Part shown: positions 36,331 to 44,902 of the stretch, piece after piece
Layout of the letters: the number at the start of each line of letters is the position of its first letter
How positions within the stretch are numbered: the first letter of the stretch is position 1
Source: CAZJYI01 sp964550025
Lineage (GTDB): Bacteria > Verrucomicrobiota > Kiritimatiellia > UBA8416 > CAYOBW01
NCBI GenBank assembly: GCA_964550025.1
Contig: CAZJYI010000037.1
Location: 1 to 64,000 of the forward strand
Reading direction: 5' to 3'
DNA length: 64,000 bases
The notes under the pieces: generated by a model
The model's input: only the letters and a program-made list of their open reading frames with translations
Database searches by the model: none
Told to the model about the DNA's origin: nothing
Translations under genes and position numbers: made by a program

Positions 36331-36500
36331 ATCTCCCTCCCATCCGTGCGATCGGTGTGATCCGTGGTTGTTCCCCCTCACCGCTATTCCGCATCCTCTG
36401 CAATCTTCTGTTCGCATCTCCCGCGCGGCAAGCAGCTCTCGACACGCCATGCACACTCATGTACATTCCATGCACACCCTGAAATGACAGGAGAAAAGCC

Positions 36501-37967
36501 ATGTCCGGGAAACGATTGACGGATTCTCAACGCGATTTTCTCTCCAAGATCTCTCTGTCCGTTTTTGCCAACCCGTTCAGCGAGGAGCGCAAGGCGGCGG
36601 ATCTTGGTATCTCCGGTGTACCCGAGTCCGCGGGTGCGGATCAGCGACTGCGAACCGTCCTGGGCCAGGTCCGGCAGTTCATGGACGGCATGGATGCGGA
36701 GAGCTCCGTGCGCATTACCGACTACCAGGGCGATGACCGGGAATTGGTTGAAAGGGCGCTGCTCTTCGACATCTTCCACCAACACCTGCGCGATCTCGAT
36801 TCGCTGATCACCCAACAGCTCGAAACCGGCCCCGAATCATGCCCCGTCCCTTTCGGACAGGACGTGCTTCAGCAGCTTCTGCGCCGCGGATTCAGGCGCC
36901 CCGACGCGCTGCGCTACTTCGCCATGTTCTACCAGCTACGCCGCGCATACTACTTCATCGATCGCGCCCTCGTGGGACGCAGCCCCTGCATGATCGCCCT
37001 GCGACGCGCGCTGTGGGACAACGTTTTCACGTGCAACCTGGGAATGTACGAGAAGCACCTGTGGGAACGCATGGAGGACTTCTCAACCCTGCTCATCGGC
37101 GAAACCGGAACCGGCAAGGGCGCCGCCGCCACCGCCATCGGCCGGTCCGGCTTCATCCCCTTCGAGGCGTCAAAAGGGCGCTTCGTCGAGAGCTTCACCG
37201 AGACGCTTCTCCCCATCAACCTCTCGCAGTTCCCGGAAACCCTGATCGAGTCCGAGTTGTTCGGCCACCGCAAAGGCGCTTTCACCGGCGCCGTCGAGGC
37301 GCACAAGGGCGCCTTCGCGCGCTGCAGTCCGCATGGAGCCATCTTCATCGACGAAATCGGCGAGGTCTCCATACCCATCCAGATCAAGCTGCTCAAGGTC
37401 CTGCAGGAACGGGTCTTCTCCCCCGTTGGCAGCCACGAGAGCATGCGCTTCTCCGGACGCGTCATCGCCGCCAGCAACAAGCCGCTCGACGAGCTGCGCG
37501 GCGGCAACCTGTTCCGCGACGATTTCTTCTACCGGCTCTGCTCCGACGTCATCGTCGTGCCGACGCTCCGCCGCCGTCTGGCTGAAGATCGCACCGAGCT
37601 CGACGATCTGCTGGGTGTTATCGTCACCCGCATCGTCGGGCGACCCGACGATGCGGTGGTGCAGCTTGCAAAGAAGTGTATATCCCAAGGCGTCGGTCCG
37701 GACTATGCCTGGCCGGGGAACGTGCGTGAGCTGGAGCAGTGCGTTCGCCGCGTGCTGCTCACGCAGTGCTACGAAGGCGAAGCCCCGCCGGAGAGCGATC
37801 TGCCGTCCCGGCTGAGCGCGGGCATCACATCCGGAAGGTATAGCGCACAGGACCTGCTCTCGGACTACTGCAGACTGCTCCACGAGCGCTCGGGAACCTA
37901 CGAAGAGGTCGCCCGGCAGACGGGGCTGGACCGCCGTACGGTCAAGAAGTACATTGAGCGGTCATGA
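36501..37967 (+). CDS. Sigma-54-dependent transcriptional activator without receiver domain
   Basis: 488 residues from ATG 36501, eight bases after AGGAG. Residues 1-190 are an uncharacterised helical region instead of a receiver, GAF or PAS domain. The AAA+ domain has a Walker A GETGTGKG (200-207), the sigma-54 contact loop GAFTGA (259-264), Walker B AIFIDEIGE and the region FSGRVIAASNKPLDEL. WPGNVRELEQCVRRVLL leads to a Fis-type HTH (TYEEVARQTGLDRRTVKKYI). Between Walker A and ESELFGHRKGAFTGA there is an insert of about 17 residues (IPFEASKGRFVESFTETLLP) not found in NtrC-type proteins. The stop overlaps the start of the ABC-F gene by four bases. Target promoters are unknown; I found no correctly spaced -24/-12 site nearby. 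Confidence 0.9.
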   Translation: MSGKRLTDSQRDFLSKISLSVFANPFSEERKAADLGISGVPESAGADQRLRTVLGQVRQFMDGMDAESSVRITDYQGDDRELVERALLFDIFHQHLRDLDSLITQQLETGPESCPVPFGQDVLQQLLRRGFRRPDALRYFAMFYQLRRAYYFIDRALVGRSPCMIALRRALWDNVFTCNLGMYEKHLWERMEDFSTLLIGETGTGKGAAATAIGRSGFIPFEASKGRFVESFTETLLPINLSQFPETLIESELFGHRKGAFTGAVEAHKGAFARCSPHGAIFIDEIGEVSIPIQIKLLKVLQERVFSPVGSHESMRFSGRVIAASNKPLDELRGGNLFRDDFFYRLCSDVIVVPTLRRRLAEDRTELDDLLGVIVTRIVGRPDDAVVQLAKKCISQGVGPDYAWPGNVRELEQCVRRVLLTQCYEGEAPPESDLPSRLSAGITSGRYSAQDLLSDYCRLLHERSGTYEEVARQTGLDRRTVKKYIERS

Positions 37968-39904
37968 TCGAATTCGGCAAGGTCAGCAAGCACTTCGGCA
38001 CCCAGCAGGTACTGGATTCCGTGTCGTTCCGCATCAACGCCGGCGAACGCGTCGGTATCGTCGGCCCGAACGGAACCGGAAAGAGCACGATCTTCGCACT
38101 GATCGCCGGCGAGCTGGATACGGACAAAGGCGATGTACGCGTCCCGCGGGGCTGCCGGCTGGGACACGTTCACCAGCAGCTTGCCGCCGTGCCCGGCGCC
38201 GATTGCCGGCTGATCGATTTCGCCGAAAACGCACTTCCCGCCCTTGCGACCATCCAGGAAGACATTGCCGCCATCGAAGACGGCCTCCCCGCACTGGATG
38301 GGGACGAACGCGCCGCGGCGCTTCGCGACCTCGGACGCCTTCAGACACAGTTCGAGGACATGGACGGCTACTCGCTTCGTAGCCGCGCCGAGGCAACACT
38401 TGGCGGACTTGGGTTCGAGACGGACGCCTTTCGCCGGCCCTTTTCGGCACTCAGCGGCGGGTGGCGCATGCGCGCGGAGTTGGCACGTGCCCTGGTTGCC
38501 GACCCCGACGTCCTGCTTCTCGACGAACCGTCCAACTACCTGGACGTACCCGCCGTCGAATGGCTGCACCGTTTTCTGCGCGAGTTCAAAGGAACGCTGC
38601 TTCTGATCTCCCACGACCGCTTTCTGCTCAACTCACTCACCACGGCAACCCTGGCCATCGCCTCCGGCACGGTCACCCGCTTCCACGGAAACTACGACAA
38701 CTATGTCCGCGAGAAGAGGGACCGCTACGACCACCTCGCGGCGGCGCAGAAGAACCTCCAGCGCAAGCGCGAACGTGCCGAACGGTTCGTGGAGCGCTTC
38801 CGTGCGAAGAACACGAAGGCGAGCCTGGTCAAAAGCAAGATCAAGATGCTCGAACGCATGGAAACCGTTGACGTGCCGCGCGAGGCACAGAGCCCCGGGC
38901 AGATCCGTCTGCTCCCCCCGCCCCACTGTGGACGCGAAGTCGTCCGCCTCGAGGGCACCGGCTTCCGCTACGACGACAGCCGGTGGATTCTCAGGAACCT
39001 GGACCTGCGCGTGGAGCGCGGAGACAAGACGGGCCTGGTAGGAATGAACGGTACGGGAAAGACAACGCTGCTGAGACTGCTCGCGGGCCAGGTGAGGCCC
39101 GGCGAAGGACGGCGGCACCTGGGCCACAAAGTGGTGGTCGGCTACCAGTCCCAGGAGTTCGCCGAGACGATGGACCCGAAGACAACAGTGTTCGACACCG
39201 TGCGCCGGGTTGCCGCCGACACAACCGACCAGTACGTGCGGACCCTCCTGGGCGGCTTCGGGTTCCGCGGCGACGCCATCGAGAAACCCGTTGCCGTTCT
39301 GAGCGGCGGCGAGAAGATCCGCCTGGCCTTCGCGCGGTTGCTCGTCAACCCGCCGAGTTTTCTCATCCTCGACGAACCCACCACCCACCTCGACATCGAT
39401 GCCAGGCAGGCGCTGGAAGCCGCGTTGCGCGAGTACGACGGAACCGTGTTCCTCGTCAGCCACGACATCGAGTTCCTGCGCGCCGTGGCGACATCCATCA
39501 TCGCCATGGAACCTCCGGGCGTCCGGAAGTACTGGGGCGGCTACGACTACTACAAAGAGAAATGCGCCACCCGCGAGACCGCAGGAGACGTACAGCCGGC
39601 CGCAGCCAGGAACACGGCGCCATCACGCAAAGGCGATCGCCGCAAGCGTGCCGAGCGGGTCCAGGAGTTCTCACGCCTCAGCCGCGATCTCAAGAAGCAG
39701 GTCGACAAGGCCGAAACGCGCCTGGCGGAGCTGGAGCTCGAACGGGGGAAGCTCACGGAGCAACTGAGCAGCGCCCACGCCGACTATGCCACCGTCAACC
39801 GCCGACTGGCGGAGATCCAGAAGGACATCGCCCAAGCGTCGGCAACCTGGGAAGAAGCCGCCCTCCGACTCGAAGAGCTCGAACAGGAATTCGGGCGGGC
39901 ATAG
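37964..39904 (+). CDS. ABC-F family ATPase
   Basis: 646 residues with two ABC domains and no membrane segments. The first has GPNGTGKST (~34-42), LSGGWRMRAELARAL and DEPSNYLD; the second has GMNGTGKTT (~360-368), LSGGEKIRLAFARLL and DEPTTHLD. An inter-domain linker is rich in Lys/Arg (KNLQRKRERAERFVERFRAKN), and there is a C-terminal coiled coil (LSRDLKKQVDKAETRLAELELERGKL) as in Uup. ABC-F proteins act on ribosomes (EttA, Uup, YheS type) or confer antibiotic resistance by target protection; the Uup-like tail favours a housekeeping translation or ribosome assembly role. ATGA overlap with the sigma-54 activator indicates one transcript. Confidence 0.92.
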   Translation: MIEFGKVSKHFGTQQVLDSVSFRINAGERVGIVGPNGTGKSTIFALIAGELDTDKGDVRVPRGCRLGHVHQQLAAVPGADCRLIDFAENALPALATIQEDIAAIEDGLPALDGDERAAALRDLGRLQTQFEDMDGYSLRSRAEATLGGLGFETDAFRRPFSALSGGWRMRAELARALVADPDVLLLDEPSNYLDVPAVEWLHRFLREFKGTLLLISHDRFLLNSLTTATLAIASGTVTRFHGNYDNYVREKRDRYDHLAAAQKNLQRKRERAERFVERFRAKNTKASLVKSKIKMLERMETVDVPREAQSPGQIRLLPPPHCGREVVRLEGTGFRYDDSRWILRNLDLRVERGDKTGLVGMNGTGKTTLLRLLAGQVRPGEGRRHLGHKVVVGYQSQEFAETMDPKTTVFDTVRRVAADTTDQYVRTLLGGFGFRGDAIEKPVAVLSGGEKIRLAFARLLVNPPSFLILDEPTTHLDIDARQALEAALREYDGTVFLVSHDIEFLRAVATSIIAMEPPGVRKYWGGYDYYKEKCATRETAGDVQPAAARNTAPSRKGDRRKRAERVQEFSRLSRDLKKQVDKAETRLAELELERGKLTEQLSSAHADYATVNRRLAEIQKDIAQASATWEEAALRLEELEQEFGRA

Positions 39905-40007
39905 CGACAAATCCGAGTCTATAGCGCCGAATCCCGAGAGAGATCGGGAACAGACGAATTCGCCAACAAAGCGTCCGGCGGGCAGGTGGATGGGGAGGGA
40001 ACGAATC

Positions 40008-40225
40008 AAGGGCTGAAAGCCCCGGCACAGTACAGCCCAGGGCGTAGCGGAGCGTAGCCCTGGGGGTGGGCGGGGGACGCAAGGAGGCGGAGCCTTTCCG
40101 GAGCGAGAAGTGACCGATGGCCCTCAACTCGCTCACAACAGGCTCAGATCGTCTTCTCTCTCCCGGCAACCCCGGGCTTCACCCGGGGCTGTGTTGTGAC
40201 GGCCTTTCAGGCCTGGGAATGGAAA
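40008..40225. repeat. Two REP-like hairpin modules and a GCCACAGAAGGCACA motif downstream
   Basis: aagggctgaaagccccggcacag with cagcccagggcg...tagccctgggg (40008-40067), and ccccgggcttcacccgggg with ggcctttcaggcc (40170-40212), belong to the same class as 28925-29300. A further short motif, ggccacagaaggcaca, lies at about 40264-40279. The 553-bp gap 39905-40457 contains no gene that I can support. Confidence 0.75.
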
Positions 40226-40457
40226 GGAGGGAGCTGAACCCGCGCGGGGAAAAGAGGGAGAGATGGCCACAGAAGGCACAAGATTCACAAAATGGAGCGG
40301 TGAAGAGGAGGGACGAAGTGTGGCCTTCGGTCCATCCGGACTCCTGCTCGCACTCTTGACCGCCGCCTGAAACCAAGTCTGGCCAACCGCAAACCGCGGG
40401 AGTATGATTACTGCATGGTCGAGGCGCATTGCCGAATCAGGAACATGGAGTCTCCTC

Positions 40458-40904
40458 ATGAAGAACATCCTCTGCTTGATCGATTTCTCCGATGTTACCG
40501 ACAGAGTCGTAGGAGAAGCCGCCGCATTGGCGAAAGGGCTTTCATGCAAGCTGTGGCTACTCCACGTGGCGGCGCCCGATCCCGATTTTGTTGGATACGC
40601 GGTTGGTCCCCAGCATGTAAGAGACTGGCGGTCCGACACCCTTCATGACGAGCGCAGGCAAATCCAGACGCGAGCGAAAGAGCTCCAGGATGAAGGCATT
40701 GACGCTACCCCGCTCCTGGTGCAGGGGCCCACGGTAGAGACCATTCTGTCGGAGGCAGACAAGTTGAAGATCGACATGATCGTCATGGGCACACACGGCC
40801 ATGGTTCCCTCCACTCAATACTGGTTGGAAGCAATACACATGGGGTCATTCATTCAGCTACATGCCCTGTTGTCCTGGTCCCTTCCGTGGCGAATCGGGG
40901 CTAG
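40458..40904 (+). CDS. Universal stress protein, UspA family
   Basis: 148 residues from ATG 40458, where the typical start MKNILCLIDFSD lies (GGAG eight bases upstream). The fold blocks are ILCLIDFSD, LWLLHVAAPDP, ADKLKIDMIVMGTHGHGSL and the ATP-binding signature G-x2-G-x9-G-(S/T) in GTHGHGSLHSILVGSN, then SATCPVVLVP. It is therefore probably an ATP-binding Usp. A cytoplasmic stress-survival role is known for the family; the specific trigger is not visible. It is monocistronic, set off from the ABC-F gene by repeats. Confidence 0.93.
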   Translation: MKNILCLIDFSDVTDRVVGEAAALAKGLSCKLWLLHVAAPDPDFVGYAVGPQHVRDWRSDTLHDERRQIQTRAKELQDEGIDATPLLVQGPTVETILSEADKLKIDMIVMGTHGHGSLHSILVGSNTHGVIHSATCPVVLVPSVANRG

Positions 40905-40934
40905 ACTGGCCGACGCCGTTGATCCATCTGCATC

Positions 40935-41075
40935 ATGAGACATGGAGTGGTAATAGCGGCACTGCTCGCGGCCGTGGCGGCGAATGCCGGCACGCTCTAC
41001 GCCGCAACGGTCGTAGACGGCACACCATCCGTGAAGACGGTAGCGTGTGACAGGGCACACGGCTTTGGCACGTAG
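40935..41075 (+). CDS. Possible 46-residue exported peptide or gene remnant
   Basis: A short frame begins MRHGVVIAALLAAVAANAGT, which looks like a signal peptide with an AxA-type end, and stops after CDRAHGFGT. No ribosome site precedes the ATG, and the frame does not resume after the stop. It may be a small secreted peptide or the 5' remnant of a lost gene. The 257-bp gap 40905-41161 holds nothing else clear. Confidence 0.22.
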   Translation: MRHGVVIAALLAAVAANAGTLYAATVVDGTPSVKTVACDRAHGFGT

Positions 41076-41161
41076 TCGTTGCTGCTTGATTTTTCCGTGT
41101 TGGTGATCCAGATTCGTACCGCGTTTCGGCATCCATGGAAGAGCAGGAAGGACTATTCACA

Positions 41162-41671
41162 ATGCAAGGCAAGACGGCCATATTCTCGCTATTGATCGCA
41201 TCACTCATCGTCGGCGTTCCGGTGTCTCTGAACGCCCAATCCGATGGCGCCGCGAAGGCAGACCCAAGGGTCACGAAAGCGCTCGAGGAAACTGGTTTCA
41301 ACTACCAGGTCACGCCCCTGGGCAATTGCCGACTGTCCTTCAATCTTCCCGGCGGCCGGGAACACCTGGTGTTCGTCTCGTCCCGAACGGACACGTTCGA
41401 CGGCCTGGAAACCCGCAGGGTCTGGGCGACGGTGTCCCGGTCCGGGGAACCGCTATCGCAGGCCGTCGCTTCAAAGCTGTTGATGGACAATCTGAAACAG
41501 AAGCTCGGAGCTTTCGAGCTGAGCAAGACGGACGACGGCCAATACAAGGTGTCCTACTCAGCCCGGGTGGCAGCGAATTGCCCCGCGTCCACGTTACGCG
41601 CCGCGGTTCGAATCGTGCTGTACAGCGCTGACGACAAAGAGAAAGAACTGACCGGAAAAGACGAGTACTAG
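41162..41671 (+). CDS. Small exported protein, possibly YbjN-like fold
   Basis: 169 residues from ATG 41162 (AAGGA upstream); the ATG at 41135 has no ribosome site. A signal peptide (FSLLIASLIVGVPVSLNAQ) is followed by a compact alpha/beta domain: VTKALEETGFNYQVT, CRLSFNLPGGREHLVFVSSRTDTFDGLETRRVWATV, a helix LSQAVASKLLMDNLKQKLGAFEL, and strands YKVSYSARVAAN. The order (helix, strand with G, strands, helix) resembles YbjN/type-III-chaperone-like domains, but I cannot confirm this. It lies 24 bp before the second propeller gene and may be in its operon. Confidence 0.65.
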   Translation: MQGKTAIFSLLIASLIVGVPVSLNAQSDGAAKADPRVTKALEETGFNYQVTPLGNCRLSFNLPGGREHLVFVSSRTDTFDGLETRRVWATVSRSGEPLSQAVASKLLMDNLKQKLGAFELSKTDDGQYKVSYSARVAANCPASTLRAAVRIVLYSADDKEKELTGKDEY

Positions 41672-41695
41672 GTCTGGCGAATCGAAGGGTACGTG

Positions 41696-44600
41696 ATGCA
41701 TAGAAGGATGGCTCTCTGGGTGTCGGGTGTCCTGGCGGCGTGGTGTGCGATGGCGCCGGCGGGGAACGTGAGTGTCGAGGGTGGATTGGTTGTCTGCATC
41801 GGCGCAGACGCGCTGGAAAGCGTCTCACAGGACTGGAAGAGGCCCGGATGCGTCTTCCATTGCCTGGTGACGACGGACGCCGAGGTCGCCGCGCTTCGCA
41901 AGAAGATCCGGTCCGCCGGGTGTCACGGCAAGGTCTCGGTAGCGCGGTTCGATGGGGAGCATCTACCGTACATCAACAACCTGGTCAATACGACAGTGGC
42001 AAGTGGCAAGTGTCGTGTGGCGAGTGGGGAACTGATGCGCGTGCTCGCCCCATACGGCGTAGCGGTCGTGGACGGGAAGACGACGACCAAGCCCTACCCC
42101 GCCGAGATGGATGAATGGCCGCAATACCTGCACGGGGCGGACAACAACTGCGTGGCGCAGGACACGGTGGTGGGACCGCCGCGGCACGTGCAGTGGGTCT
42201 CCGGTCCCGCCTGGACGCGCGCGCACATCGGTGCAGCGACCATCTCCAGCATGGTCTCCGCCGGCGGGCGACTTTTCACCATCGAGGATTCCGAAACAGC
42301 CGAGAATCCCCTGCTGCCGGCCAAGTGGAGACTGGTTGCGCGCGGCGCTTTCAACGGCGTAGAGCTCTGGTCGAGGACCTACCCGGTATGGGAACAGGTC
42401 ACAGTCTACATCAAGAACTTCCACGCCCAGATGCAGCGTCGGCTGGTGGCGATCGGCGATACGGTCTACTGCACGCCTGGGCTCAACGCCCCGCTAACGG
42501 CACTGCATGCGGCGACGGGAAAAACCGTCAGAGAATACGCAGGCACTCGCGGGACGCAGGAGTTTGTCTATCACGAAGGACGCCTCTACGCCATGATCGG
42601 CGACCGCATGTCCTTCGACAGCTACAAGGGGGCGGCGGTCCCGAAAGCGGCCCCAAAGGGACGCAAAGGCAAACAAGGCAAGCGCTCCCGGAACACGACT
42701 GAAGCCGGGCCGGCCCCGAAGGAGGCCGGTCCCAGGTTGGCTTTTGGCGGAAACGGCTTTCCGCTTTCGGTCTACAACCCGCAAACACGCAATGCCGCGA
42801 ATCCCACCAGCGTCATCGTGGCGCTTGACGCGAGCTCCGGCAGGGAGCTCTGGCGTAGCGAAAGCATATCCAGGTATACGGGCTGCTCGATGGCACTGAA
42901 GGGCGACAGGCTGGTCTACCAGTCGGTGGAAGGCGTCTGCTGCCTCGATGCCGGGACCGGCAGAGAGAACTGGGCTGTCAAGAAAAGTATACCGTATGGA
43001 AAAGGGAACTCGCCAAACACGCTGGTCCTCTCCGACGACGCGGTGTATTCCGAAGAAGGGAAACACGTCTCCGCCTACGCGCTGGCCGACGGCAGCGACT
43101 ACTGGGGCAAGTCCATCCCGGCGCGAAAGGGATACCAGGCCTCGACTGATATCCTGATCGCGGCGGATGCCTTGTGGATGTGCGGGAACTGCAACAATGC
43201 GAAGGGGCTTGTCACCACCAAACCAACCAGCTTCAATCTGAAGACGGGCGACGCGATCAAGACAATTCCACAGGTCCTCTCCAAGCCGATGGGGCACGAC
43301 CGCTGTTACCGCAATTTCATTACCAGACGTTTCTTCATCAACAGCAAGACCGGCGGACCGGACTGCATGGACCTCGTCACCAACACCGAGTATCCAGCTT
43401 CCTTCACGCGCGGCACCTGCAGCATGGGACCGCTGCCCTGCAACGGCCTGATCTACTGTGGTCCCTGGGCCTGCCAATGCCATCTCCCCACCGGCCTGCA
43501 CAACTTCAACGCGTTCTACACCAACGAGGAGTCGCTGCCCACCAAGGGACAGGTCGTGAAAGTCGAGCGGTCGGTGCGCCTTGAGAAGGGCCCCGCCTAC
43601 GCCAAGGCTTCGGCGAAGCCCGGCAGTCCGAACACAATCAGTGACGCCCCCTGGCCGACCTATCGGCAGGACGCGCGCCGCTATGCGGGGACCACGGCAA
43701 CGGTGCCTCCAAGGGGGCTGAAGCCGCTATGGACCTCCGGATTCAAGACAGGGCTCACCGCACCGGTAGTTGCCGAGGGCAAGGTCTTCATTGCCGAAAC
43801 CGACATCCACGTCCTGCGCGCACTGGATGCCGCGACCGGGAAGACCCTCTGGGAATACACTGCCGGGGGACGGATCGATTCCCCGCCGGCCTATTACGAG
43901 GGGTTGCTGCTCTTCGGCTGCCGCGATGGCTGGGTTCACTGCGTACGAGCCTCCGACGGTGTCCTGTCCTGGCGCTTCCGCGACCTTCCCGACAGGCTGA
44001 TCTGCGCCTTCAACCAGCTCGAATCCGCCTGGCCCATTCACGGCAGCGTGCTCATCAAAGGCCCTTCGACAGGCCCGGGGAAAGCGACGGCCTACTTCTG
44101 CGCCGGGCGATCATCCTACCTGGACGGCGGCCTGTTCATCTATGGTGTCGATCCCTCGACTGGAGCCATTCGCCATCAGCGACAGTTCTACGGCCCCTAC
44201 GCCGACGACCGTTTCCCCGCCTTTGCCGAAGAGGGAAACCGCTCGGAGACGGAGGTGATTCTCGGCACCACCGCCGATGTCATGACCAGCGAGGGCGATA
44301 CGCTCTACATCCGACAGCAAGCCTTCGAGCTCGACCTGACGGACGCCGTGCCCGGAAAGCACCTGATGGCCTCCGCCGGAATGCTTGAATCCAATCGCCA
44401 CCACCGGGAGTACAAGCTCGTCAAGGAGAACTTCAACCACCGCAAGATGTGGACTACAGCGAAGACGGAATACCCGACCGGCGACATTATTGTCTCCGAC
44501 GGCACCGACTACTACTCCGTGTTCGGCCATCCCGTGAACCGCGGAACGAGCTTCAACCCGCGTAACGGCTATCTCCTGATGGCCAAGACCCGGAAGGCCG

Positions 44601-44902
44601 ATGGCTGGACCAGCAAATGGAACACCACGATGCAGTTGACGGGCAAAGCCATGGTCCTGGCCGGCGATACCGTGTTTGTCGCCGGCGCGCCGCTGGTCTT
44701 CGACCTCAAGGATCCTGGTGCGACCTACGCGGGACGCCGCGGCGGTGTCCTGTGGGCGGCGGCAACGGCTGACGGCTCGAAACTCGCAGAGTACAAACTC
44801 GACACGCTTCCCGCCTGGGACGCCATGGCCGCCGCCTACGGCAAGCTCTTCATCGTCAACCGGGACGGCAGCATCGCATGCTGGGGAAGGAGCGACCGAT
44901 GA
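41696..44902 (+). CDS. Second methyltransferase-like / PQQ-type beta-propeller fusion, secreted
   Basis: 1068 residues from ATG 41696, six bases after AAGGG. Signal peptide (VSGVLAAWCAMAPAG), then the degenerate Rossmann domain (GLVVCIGADALES, DGEHLPYINNLVN) and MRVLAPYGVAVV. A linker EMDEWPQYLHGADNNCVAQDTVVGPPRHVQWV, shared with the family, precedes two propeller halves with blades such as GAFNGVELWSR, DASSGRELWRS, GTGRENWAVK, ATGKTLWEY and SDGVLSWRF. A basic linker (KGRKGKQGKRSRNT) interrupts the first propeller near residue 325. Overall order matches the protein at 5790-9098, so they are paralogues, but only about a quarter to a third of residues look shared by eye. The GTGGCAA heptamer repeat is present at the homologous site (41996-42030). 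Overlaps the next gene by four bases. Confidence 0.82.
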   Translation: MHRRMALWVSGVLAAWCAMAPAGNVSVEGGLVVCIGADALESVSQDWKRPGCVFHCLVTTDAEVAALRKKIRSAGCHGKVSVARFDGEHLPYINNLVNTTVASGKCRVASGELMRVLAPYGVAVVDGKTTTKPYPAEMDEWPQYLHGADNNCVAQDTVVGPPRHVQWVSGPAWTRAHIGAATISSMVSAGGRLFTIEDSETAENPLLPAKWRLVARGAFNGVELWSRTYPVWEQVTVYIKNFHAQMQRRLVAIGDTVYCTPGLNAPLTALHAATGKTVREYAGTRGTQEFVYHEGRLYAMIGDRMSFDSYKGAAVPKAAPKGRKGKQGKRSRNTTEAGPAPKEAGPRLAFGGNGFPLSVYNPQTRNAANPTSVIVALDASSGRELWRSESISRYTGCSMALKGDRLVYQSVEGVCCLDAGTGRENWAVKKSIPYGKGNSPNTLVLSDDAVYSEEGKHVSAYALADGSDYWGKSIPARKGYQASTDILIAADALWMCGNCNNAKGLVTTKPTSFNLKTGDAIKTIPQVLSKPMGHDRCYRNFITRRFFINSKTGGPDCMDLVTNTEYPASFTRGTCSMGPLPCNGLIYCGPWACQCHLPTGLHNFNAFYTNEESLPTKGQVVKVERSVRLEKGPAYAKASAKPGSPNTISDAPWPTYRQDARRYAGTTATVPPRGLKPLWTSGFKTGLTAPVVAEGKVFIAETDIHVLRALDAATGKTLWEYTAGGRIDSPPAYYEGLLLFGCRDGWVHCVRASDGVLSWRFRDLPDRLICAFNQLESAWPIHGSVLIKGPSTGPGKATAYFCAGRSSYLDGGLFIYGVDPSTGAIRHQRQFYGPYADDRFPAFAEEGNRSETEVILGTTADVMTSEGDTLYIRQQAFELDLTDAVPGKHLMASAGMLESNRHHREYKLVKENFNHRKMWTTAKTEYPTGDIIVSDGTDYYSVFGHPVNRGTSFNPRNGYLLMAKTRKADGWTSKWNTTMQLTGKAMVLAGDTVFVAGAPLVFDLKDPGATYAGRRGGVLWAAATADGSKLAEYKLDTLPAWDAMAAAYGKLFIVNRDGSIACWGRSDR

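Noticed and set aside
35775..36502. Open frames running across the N gap
   Set aside because: They are artefacts of translating Ns and of the palindromic repeat on both sides.
38479..38497. Second sigma-54-like match TGGCACG...TTGC
   Set aside because: Spacing is wrong and it lies inside the ABC-F coding sequence.
41065..41082. Sigma-54-like promoter TTGGCACG...TTGCT upstream of the gene at 41162
   Set aside because: The distance between the GG and GC elements is 12 bases rather than the required 10.
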